Part shown: positions 8,162-14,929 of the stretch, one piece after another
How positions within the stretch are numbered: position 1 is the stretch's first letter
Layout of the letters: each line of letters opens with the position of its first letter
From: CAZABP01 sp964483245
Lineage (GTDB): Bacteria > Planctomycetota > UBA1135 > UBA2386
DNA: 64,000 nucleotides
Direction: 5' to 3'
NCBI GenBank assembly: GCA_964483245.1
Contig: CAZABP010000022.1
Coordinates: 18,360-82,359, forward strand
Made by a program: the position numbers and the translations under genes
Notes under the pieces: model-generated
Told to the model about the DNA's origin: nothing
Seen by the model: the letters and a program-made list of their open reading frames with translations, nothing else
Databases searched by the model: none

Positions 8162-8758
8162 ATGACCCAGGTCTTCCTCTACTGTGCGGCGATCGGCGGC
8201 GCGCTGCTGGTCCTGCAGTTCGTGCTGCTGCTGCTCGGCGGTGGCGGCGGCGATGGCGTGGATGGGATGGACTCGCATGGGGGAGCGCACCACCACGGGG
8301 ACGCCGGTGGCGGTGGCGACGACCTCGGCCACGACCAGTCCTGGTTCTTGAAGCTGCTGTCGCTGCAGACGCTGAGCGGCTTCGCGACGTTCTTCGGCCT
8401 GATCGGGCTGGCCTGCACTTCGGCAGGCTGGGCTCCCGCAGTCTCGCTGGTGGCCGCCGTGCTCGCCGGTGTCGTCGCGGTCTGGTTGGTCGGCAAGGTC
8501 ATGCAGGCGGTCAGCAGCCTGCAGAGCTCCGGCACGCTGAACCTGACCAACGCAATCGGACACCAGGCGCGTGTCTATCTGCGCATACCGGCCGGCAGCG
8601 CGGGGCAGGGGCGCATCCTGCTGGTGATCCAGGGCCGCAACGTCGAGTGCAAGGCGATCACGCGCGGCCCTGAGCTGGCCAATGGTGCGCAGGTGCGCGT
8701 CATCGCGGTGCATGACGAGATCCTGGAAGTCGAGCCGCTGGCCGCCGACCCGCGCTGA
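8162..8758 (+). CDS. NfeD/YqiJ-like membrane protein (flotillin partner)
   Basis: This protein of 198 aa has an N-terminal membrane helix (about residues 5-25) and a Gly/His/Asp-rich loop with GGAHHHGDAGGGG. Two further hydrophobic segments follow (about 65-110). The C-terminal soluble domain (about 120-195) looks like the OB-fold of NfeD proteins, with GHQARVYLRIPAGSAGQGRI. Small NfeD-type proteins are usually encoded beside SPFH/flotillin genes, as in yqiJ-yqiK, and one follows here after 45 bp. It probably forms a membrane complex with that flotillin. The His-rich loop could bind metal, but nothing else supports that. Confidence 0.7.
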   Translation: MTQVFLYCAAIGGALLVLQFVLLLLGGGGGDGVDGMDSHGGAHHHGDAGGGGDDLGHDQSWFLKLLSLQTLSGFATFFGLIGLACTSAGWAPAVSLVAAVLAGVVAVWLVGKVMQAVSSLQSSGTLNLTNAIGHQARVYLRIPAGSAGQGRILLVIQGRNVECKAITRGPELANGAQVRVIAVHDEILEVEPLAADPR

Positions 8759-8803
8759 GACGATGCCCTCCTCCTCCCACGCCACCCCCCAGAAGGACCC
8801 GCG

Positions 8804-10402
8804 ATGATCACTCTGCTCCAAGGCGACATTCCCGACGCTCCGTGGCTGCTGCTGGCGGTCATCGCGTCGGTAGTCGTGGCGCTGTCGCTGCTGCTCGTCG
8901 TGGTCAAGCGCTACAAGCGCTGCCCGTCGAACAAGATCCTCGTGATCTACGGCAAGGTCTCGGCTGGCCACTCGTCGCGCTGCATGCACGGTGGTGGCGC
9001 ATTCGTCTGGCCGCTGATCCAGGACTACTCGTACCTGACGCTCGATCCGATGCAGATCGAGATCCCGCTGCGCGGTGCGCTGTCGGCCGAGAACATCCGC
9101 GTCAACGTTCCGTCGGTGTTCACGGTCGCGATCGGCACGAGTCCGGCCGTGATGCAGACGGCCGCGATCCGGCTGCTTGGCCTCGACATGCGCCAGATCA
9201 TGAAGCAGGCCGAGGACATCATCTTCGGCCAGCTCCGCCAGGTGATCGCGTCGATGACGATCGAGGACATCAATCGCAATCGCGACAAGTTCCTCGACAA
9301 CGTGCAGAGCTCGCTGACGCCCGAGCTCGAGAAGATCGGTCTGGTGTTGATCAACGTCAACATCACCGACATCACCGACGAGTCGGGTTACATCGAAGCC
9401 ATGGGCCGCAAGGCGGCCAGCGAGGCGATCCAGTCGGCCGAGATCGACGTCGCGCAGCAGCAGAAGCGCGGCGCGATCGGCGTCGCCGACGCCAAGCGCG
9501 AGCAGGACGTCATGGTCGCCGGGGCCGACCGCACGCGCGAGATCGGCACCAAGCAGGCCGAGCGCGAGAAGCTGGTCAAGCTCGCCGATCTCGAGAAGGA
9601 GACCAAGGTCGGCCAGAGCCAGGCGGAGTTCGAGCAGCAGGCGCAGGTCAAGACGCAAGAGCAGGTCATGCGCATCCAGGTCGCCGAGGCCGAGGCGCAG
9701 GCGGTCACCGGCGAAAACGTCGCCCGCGCGCGGATGGCCGATGCCGACGCCACGCTCAAGGTCAAGCAGGCCGAGGCGTTCCAGTTGGCGGAAACGCGCC
9801 GCCGCGAAGCCGACGCGGCCGTCCGGCACGCGCAGTACATGGCCGAGGCCCGCACGGCCGAGGCGCTGGCCGCCAAGATCGAGCAGGAACAGCGCGCCGA
9901 GCTCGAAGCCGCGGCCAAGGCGCAGAAGGCCCGTCTGATCGTCGATGCTGAAGCGGCCGCCGCGCAGGTCAAGCTCGAAGCCGAAGCGGCCGCGGCGGCG
10001 ATGTTCGCACGCCTCGAAGCACAGGCCCGCGGCGAGTACGAGATCCTGGCCAAGAAAGCCGACGGCCTGAAGCGGATCGTCGAGAGCTGCGGCGGCGCAC
10101 AGCCGGCGTTCCAGATGCTGATGCTCGAACACCTCCCGCAACTGGCCGAGACCGCCGCCAAGGCGATCGCCAACGTCCGCTTCGACAAGGTCGTCGTCTG
10201 GGACGGCGGCCAGGGCAAAGGCGCGACGGCCAGCTTCCTGCAGAACCTCGCGCACGCGCTCCCGCCGATGCTGCAGATGATGAAGGACGTCGGCGGCGTC
10301 GAGATGCCGGACTACCTCGGCAAGCTCGTCCCCAGCGACGGCAACGGCGCCAGCAACGGCGAGCCGGTCGTGCCGCGCACGAGCGAGCCCAAGCCGGCGT
10401 AG
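8804..10402 (+). CDS. Flotillin-family SPFH protein
   Basis: This protein of 532 aa has an N-terminal membrane helix (about residues 12-35), an SPFH/band-7 domain (about 40-230) and a long Ala/Glu-rich coiled coil (about 220-430). It ends in a flexible tail. SPFH signatures include LTLDPMQIEIPLRGALSAEN and VLINVNITDITDESGYIEAM. Flotillins scaffold ordered membrane patches and affect membrane fluidity. It follows the NfeD-like gene by 45 bp in the same direction. Its TAG stop shares its last base with the first base of repeat copy C, which then separates it from the convergent conduit operon. Confidence 0.88.
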   Translation: MITLLQGDIPDAPWLLLAVIASVVVALSLLLVVVKRYKRCPSNKILVIYGKVSAGHSSRCMHGGGAFVWPLIQDYSYLTLDPMQIEIPLRGALSAENIRVNVPSVFTVAIGTSPAVMQTAAIRLLGLDMRQIMKQAEDIIFGQLRQVIASMTIEDINRNRDKFLDNVQSSLTPELEKIGLVLINVNITDITDESGYIEAMGRKAASEAIQSAEIDVAQQQKRGAIGVADAKREQDVMVAGADRTREIGTKQAEREKLVKLADLEKETKVGQSQAEFEQQAQVKTQEQVMRIQVAEAEAQAVTGENVARARMADADATLKVKQAEAFQLAETRRREADAAVRHAQYMAEARTAEALAAKIEQEQRAELEAAAKAQKARLIVDAEAAAAQVKLEAEAAAAAMFARLEAQARGEYEILAKKADGLKRIVESCGGAQPAFQMLMLEHLPQLAETAAKAIANVRFDKVVVWDGGQGKGATASFLQNLAHALPPMLQMMKDVGGVEMPDYLGKLVPSDGNGASNGEPVVPRTSEPKPA

Positions 10403-10468
10403 GGAGGTATGGGGTCTGACCCCAACCCTCCCGAAACGGGAGGCTTGGGGTCAGATTCCAAGCCTCCC
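10402..10468. repeat. 67-bp double-palindrome repeat, copy C
   Basis: Both units are well kept (10402-10432 and 10438-10468, spacer GAAAC). Unit 1 contains the fully symmetric core TGGGGTCTGACCCCA. It lies between two converging transcription units, where it could also act as a two-way terminator. Its presence in other contexts (copies A and B) argues that it is a dispersed repeat first. Confidence 0.85.
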
Positions 10469-10486
10469 ATTGCGGCGCTCAGAGGA

Positions 10487-11134
10487 TCAACGGATCCGCG
10501 CGTGGTTCCAGCTCGTCGTCACGTGGCAGCGTTGGCAGTCGTCGACGAAGCCGAGACCGATGTGCGGCGGGTTGTTGGCCTGCTGGACGTCGTCGACGTG
10601 ACACGCGACGCACGCCGTGTCGGTCGGATAGATCCGCCCGGTCCAGATGCCGGGATGGCAGCGGTGGCAGCCGACCGCGAGGTGGGCGCCGGTCAGCGGG
10701 AACCGGGTCCGGTTGTGCATCTCGATCTGCCCCTCCGGCATCCAGGTGCGCTGGCCGTGGCACTTGGTGCAGTCCTTGCCGAGCTCGCCTTGATGGAAGT
10801 CCTCGTGGCAGCCGGCGCAGCCGCGCGCGGCGAACACTTCGACCGGCCCGCGGTCGTTGTGGCAACGAAGACACCGTGCCTGCGCGTGCGCGCCGACCAA
10901 CGCGACCCCGGTCTCACGCTCGTGATCGAAGCGGAAGTCGTCGACCAGCACGTTCCAGGTCCGGCCGACGTGGCACAGGCTGCAATCGGCCGGGAACGAG
11001 TCGTGCGGCAGCACCGGACCGAGCGCCGACCACCAGCGATGCAGCGCGCCGTCGCGCGGCCCCTGCACCATGCAGCCGACCATGATCAGCAGCGGCAGCA
11101 GCGCCGCGATCAGCAGGTTTCTCTTGGTGCGCAT
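10487..11134 (-). CDS. Heptahaem c-type cytochrome lipoprotein, last gene of the conduit operon
   Basis: This 215-aa exported protein starts MRTKRNLLIAALLPLLIMVG and has Cys at residue 21 in a lipobox-like context (MVGC). It carries seven CXXCH motifs: CSLCH, CLRCH, CAGCH, CTKCH, CHRCH, CVACH and CQRCH. Local modules such as FPLTGAHLAVGCHRCH and GCAGCHEDFHQGEL closely resemble repeats in the 23-haem protein of the same operon, so the two share ancestry. A ribosome site GGAG lies 9 nt before the ATG, and the gene follows the beta-barrel gene by 13 nt. As a small lipoprotein beside an outer-membrane protein it could be the surface-exposed or periplasmic plug cytochrome of a porin-cytochrome complex. 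That role is inference. Confidence 0.85.
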   Translation of the reverse strand: MRTKRNLLIAALLPLLIMVGCMVQGPRDGALHRWWSALGPVLPHDSFPADCSLCHVGRTWNVLVDDFRFDHERETGVALVGAHAQARCLRCHNDRGPVEVFAARGCAGCHEDFHQGELGKDCTKCHGQRTWMPEGQIEMHNRTRFPLTGAHLAVGCHRCHPGIWTGRIYPTDTACVACHVDDVQQANNPPHIGLGFVDDCQRCHVTTSWNHARIR

Positions 11135-11147
11135 CGCTGTGCTCCGC

Positions 11148-12860
11148 TCAGAACTTCTGTTGCATGTAGAACCCGATCGACCACGCCAGATCCTCGCCGA
11201 TCAGATCGAGCTGCCCATAGACGGACAGATCCTGACCCGCCGCGGTGTAGAAGCTGCGGCTGCCGCGGAACCGGTGTTGATCGAGGTCCGCGACGTCGCT
11301 CGGAAAACCGAACTCGTGCACGTGCGAGTACTCGTACAACCACTGCCACATCCCATCGTTCGCGTCGGTCTCCCAGATGACCCGGCCGCCGATCACGGCG
11401 ACCGCGTCCCCGGTGTTGCCGAACAGCGCGACCGTCGTGCGGCTCCGTTCGCCGAACCAGTCCTTGCGCTCGAACCCGAGCTCCCCGGCGACGCCTTCAT
11501 GGTCGTCGTCGTTCCACGCCGCCAGATACGTGTGCAGATCCGTCTCCCGCGACCAGCGCCACCAACCGTCGAACGACAGCAGGTCCGACTCCGCGCGCGC
11601 GATCTCGGCCGCCCAGGTCGGCAGATAGTCCTGCCGCAGCACCTCCGGATACGCATTGCGCCGCCACGCGAACTGCAAACGGTTGCCGTTCTCATAGCTG
11701 CGTGACGCCGATGCGACCGCCTGCGTCAGCTCGAGGCCGGTCCCCTTGTTGACGTCGTTGCCGCGGTAGTAGTCGATCCAGAACGTGCCGTGGAGCTGCC
11801 ACGCATCCAGCGGCAGGTAGTGCCCCTTCAACACCACGAGATCCCGGTCCGAATCGCCGTCGTGCCAGGTCTTCTGGAAGCCGCCGCCGAACGAGATCGT
11901 CTGCGCGAGGTCCGCCGACCACACGTAGTACAGCGACGCCTGCACGTCGTCCCAGCCGTCCAGGTTGTCGTTCGGCTCCGGCATGAAGCCGACCGCGGCA
12001 CCGAACCGGTCGCCGAAGTGTCCGCGGATGCCCCACTCGATCCCGTCCAGGATCCCGAACTCCGGCATCCCGACCTGCAGGAAACGCCCGAGCTTCCACA
12101 TCTGCGGCGAGAACCGGTCCCCGCCCAGCCGGTACGAGAAGTCCCGCACCAGCCCATTGCCGCCGTCGGCGTCGTTGTATTCGGTGCGTGAGTTCAGCTC
12201 GCCGTCGAAGCGCAGCTCGCCGCCGAGATGGAACGGATTCGTCAACCGCGCATCGATGCCGGCGCGGATGAACGACTCGTCGAAGTCGCTCTCCGGATGC
12301 TTGGTCGCATCCCCGATCACGTACAGCCGCCCGCTCAGACCCGCGAGCCGTTCACTCGGGGGCACCGCGTCGACCTGCGCCAGCAGCGGTTTGTCAGGCG
12401 TGTAGTTCTCGTCCCGGTTGCGCCACTCCGGCTTGGTCGGATCCTGAGGTGGTTCCTGGCCGGGTTGCTGCGGCTGCGGCTGCTGCGGGTCGACCGGTGA
12501 TGGCTCCACCGGCGGCGGTGGCGGCACCGGGCGCGGCTGTTCGAACCGGCCGACCGGTACCAGCACTTCGCCGCGCGTGCCGGGTGCCGGCGACACGGCG
12601 CGCAGCTGCAGCTCGACCAATGCGCTGCGCTCGTCGATCCGCGCGATCGTGCCGTGCAGGATCTCACCGCTGCGCGGGCGCAGTTCGACGGCGTCGCCGA
12701 CCTCGATCCGGTCGTTGCGCCCACGGTCGACCGTGACCGTCCCGGGTGTCGGCGACGAGACGACGCGTAGCTCGAGGCGGCGATGCGTCAGGTCCTGTGC
12801 CAGCAGCGGCGCAGCGAGGAACAGCAGGGCCGCCGGCGTCCAGCGCATCGCTGGCTTCAT
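11148..12860 (-). CDS. Outer-membrane beta-barrel protein, putative porin of a porin-cytochrome conduit
   Basis: This 570-aa protein has a cleavable signal (APLLAQ) and a small N-terminal beta domain (about residues 25-105) with the repeated phrase GDAVELRPRSGEILHGTI. A Pro/Gln-rich linker follows (about 110-150). A long C-terminal region has alternating aromatic and polar strands and ends FYMQQKF, with the terminal Phe typical of BAM-inserted barrels. I do not recognise a named family. It lies between a 23-haem and a 7-haem cytochrome gene, overlapping the former by 4 nt (ATGA). That arrangement recalls MtrB/PioB/OmbB conduits, although the sequence does not look like those. The MtrB-type N-terminal CXXC was not seen. 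Confidence 0.75.
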   Translation of the reverse strand: MKPAMRWTPAALLFLAAPLLAQDLTHRRLELRVVSSPTPGTVTVDRGRNDRIEVGDAVELRPRSGEILHGTIARIDERSALVELQLRAVSPAPGTRGEVLVPVGRFEQPRPVPPPPPVEPSPVDPQQPQPQQPGQEPPQDPTKPEWRNRDENYTPDKPLLAQVDAVPPSERLAGLSGRLYVIGDATKHPESDFDESFIRAGIDARLTNPFHLGGELRFDGELNSRTEYNDADGGNGLVRDFSYRLGGDRFSPQMWKLGRFLQVGMPEFGILDGIEWGIRGHFGDRFGAAVGFMPEPNDNLDGWDDVQASLYYVWSADLAQTISFGGGFQKTWHDGDSDRDLVVLKGHYLPLDAWQLHGTFWIDYYRGNDVNKGTGLELTQAVASASRSYENGNRLQFAWRRNAYPEVLRQDYLPTWAAEIARAESDLLSFDGWWRWSRETDLHTYLAAWNDDDHEGVAGELGFERKDWFGERSRTTVALFGNTGDAVAVIGGRVIWETDANDGMWQWLYEYSHVHEFGFPSDVADLDQHRFRGSRSFYTAAGQDLSVYGQLDLIGEDLAWSIGFYMQQKF

Positions 12861-14929
12861 CGGCGTCCGGGGCCGCGACGCTGGAACGGCCGGCCGGCGT
12901 CGCCATGGCAGGCGACGCAGTCGGTCGGCAGTGGCCGGTAGCGGATGACGTCACGGTCACCCTGGCGGAACGGCTTGTGGCATGACGAGCAGGCGACGTT
13001 GCGGTGTTGGTCCCCGAGCTTGAACCGTGAGTGGACGTCGTGGCGGAACACCAGGTCGGCGAACGATTCGGCACCCCGGTGACAATTCCGGCAGTCGACC
13101 GGGCCGCCTTCGTCGAACTGACCACCGTGCGGATCCTGGTGGCAGTCACTGCAGTGCTTGCCGTAGGTGCGCGCCCAGGTGCGGCCGTGCTCGTCCGGCT
13201 CGGCGAGGCGCGCATGGCACGAGCTGCAATCGGTGCGCTGATGCGCCCCCTGCAACGGGAACCCGGTCCACTGCGCATGATCGAACCCGTTGGGGAACGC
13301 ACGGAACGACGAGTCGACGTGGCAGCGCGCGCAGCTCGTGCGCCCGAGCACGGCGCGCGGCAGGCCGAGCCGATCGAACTCCCCCTGGTGCGGATCGGCA
13401 TGACAGGTCACACAACCCTTGAACTCGCCGTGCTTGCGCGCGACCGAGCCGAACCGGCGCCCGAGCTCATCCGGCTCGAGCGTGGCTTCGTGGCAGGCCG
13501 CGCAGTCCGCCTGCGCATGCGCGCCGGTCAGCGCGAACCCGGTCCAATGCCCGTGATCGAAGCCGCCCTGCGGCAGCTCGGCGAACTTCGTCGGTGCATG
13601 GCAGTGGGCGCAGGTGCCGGCCGGATTCGCACCGAGCCCGCGGGAAAAGCGGTCGAAGTAACCCCGGTGCGCATCCTCGTGGCATTGCTCGCAGCGCGAC
13701 GCCGTGCCATGGAATGTCGCCGGTTGGTCCGCGTGGGCACGCTCGTGGCACTTGCTGCACTCGACCTCCGCATGGCTCGCGACCAGCGGGAAGTTCGTTG
13801 TTGCGTGCTTCTGTACCGTGAACGCATGCGGCGCGAAGTGCGTCCGCTCGTGGCAGTCGATGCAGCCGTTCGCCGCGAACGCCTTGCCGTCGAACTCACC
13901 GCGGTGCGCGTCCTCGTGGCAGCTGCGGCACTCGTCCGCCGACCGTCCCGGATACCGCGCGTGGAACGGCTCGCGCGCCGGATCGTGACACTGCTCGCAG
14001 CGCACGGCGTCGTGCGGCAGCGCGAGCGTGAACCCGCTGCAAGCGTGCTGCTCCGGCGTCGTGAACACGCGCTCGTCGCGGAACTGCGTGTGGTTCGACG
14101 CGTGGCAGACCTTGCAGGATGATTCCGGCGCCACGCGCTCCAGCGCGGCGACGGCACTGACGAACTCCGGCCGGTGCGGCGATTCGTGGCAGTCGGCGCA
14201 ACCGCGCGCGCGCCCCGCTACGCGCCGCTCGCCGATCGCCTCCAGTGAGTGCGCGTCGTCCGCCGCGTGGCACTCGCGGCAGGCGAGCTGCGCATGCCCG
14301 CCGGTCAGCGGCAGATGCCGGTCGTGACCATCCGCCGTCAGCTCGTTCCAGGCGAGCTGACCATGGCACTGGCTGCAGCTGATCTGCATCCGCCCTTCGT
14401 GCGCATCCTCGTGGCAGGACCCGCAGTCCTGCTGCAAGCCGAGGAACCGTTTCGCCCCCTTGGGCAGCTGCGCCACATCTGCGTGCGCATGGCACTGCTT
14501 GCAGTCGAGCGTCAGGTGGGTCCCGGCCATCGCGAAGCCGACGGTCTGGTGGTCGAACTTCAGCGGATCGCCGACGCCGGCCATCGCGAAGCTGAGCCGG
14601 TTGACCAGCACGAACTCCTCGCCGTGGTGTTCGCTGTGGCAGCTGCCGCAGAGCTTCGCGCGCTCGGCGTCCAGTCCGCCGTGCAGCCCCTTGCGCTGCT
14701 CCAACTGCTCGCCGATCGGCGCGTGGCACTCCAGGCAGCTCGCGGTCATCTCGCCGAACCAGCCGCCGTGGCAGTGCGCGCAGCTGCCGAGCCCGACCAG
14801 CTCCGGTTCGCGCGCGTGCACGCCCGAGATCGGTCCGGGCGCCGTGCGCGTCAGATCGCTGGCGACGATCGCCAACACCCCGGCGAGCGACAGCGCGGCG
14901 ATCCACAGCCTCGGGTGCAGGATCCTCAT
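12857..14929 (-). CDS. 23-haem periplasmic c-type cytochrome
   Basis: This 690-aa protein has an N-terminal membrane anchor or signal (WIAALSLAGVLAIVASDL) and 23 CXXCH motifs by my count, about one every 29 residues. It is built from repeating modules: one reads like FPLQGAHQRTDCSSCH, the other like GCVTCHADPHQGEFDR. This points to growth by internal duplication. The ATG at 14929 overlaps the stop of the oxidoreductase gene (ATGA) and follows GGAGGTGG. No cleavage site or lipobox is clear, so it may stay anchored in the inner membrane and span the periplasm. It would link the cytochrome b fusion upstream to the barrel protein downstream. I know no characterised protein with this haem number and partner set. 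Confidence 0.87.
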   Translation of the reverse strand: MRILHPRLWIAALSLAGVLAIVASDLTRTAPGPISGVHAREPELVGLGSCAHCHGGWFGEMTASCLECHAPIGEQLEQRKGLHGGLDAERAKLCGSCHSEHHGEEFVLVNRLSFAMAGVGDPLKFDHQTVGFAMAGTHLTLDCKQCHAHADVAQLPKGAKRFLGLQQDCGSCHEDAHEGRMQISCSQCHGQLAWNELTADGHDRHLPLTGGHAQLACRECHAADDAHSLEAIGERRVAGRARGCADCHESPHRPEFVSAVAALERVAPESSCKVCHASNHTQFRDERVFTTPEQHACSGFTLALPHDAVRCEQCHDPAREPFHARYPGRSADECRSCHEDAHRGEFDGKAFAANGCIDCHERTHFAPHAFTVQKHATTNFPLVASHAEVECSKCHERAHADQPATFHGTASRCEQCHEDAHRGYFDRFSRGLGANPAGTCAHCHAPTKFAELPQGGFDHGHWTGFALTGAHAQADCAACHEATLEPDELGRRFGSVARKHGEFKGCVTCHADPHQGEFDRLGLPRAVLGRTSCARCHVDSSFRAFPNGFDHAQWTGFPLQGAHQRTDCSSCHARLAEPDEHGRTWARTYGKHCSDCHQDPHGGQFDEGGPVDCRNCHRGAESFADLVFRHDVHSRFKLGDQHRNVACSSCHKPFRQGDRDVIRYRPLPTDCVACHGDAGRPFQRRGPGRR

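Noticed and set aside
9480..10020. Ala/Glu-rich repetition in the flotillin gene as a DNA tandem repeat
   Set aside because: The periodicity is that of a protein coiled coil; the DNA units are not alike enough to be a tandem repeat.
10402..10468. Repeat copy C as an ordinary rho-independent terminator
   Set aside because: There is no T tract, and the same 31-5-31 element occurs before a gene (copy A). Termination may be a side effect.
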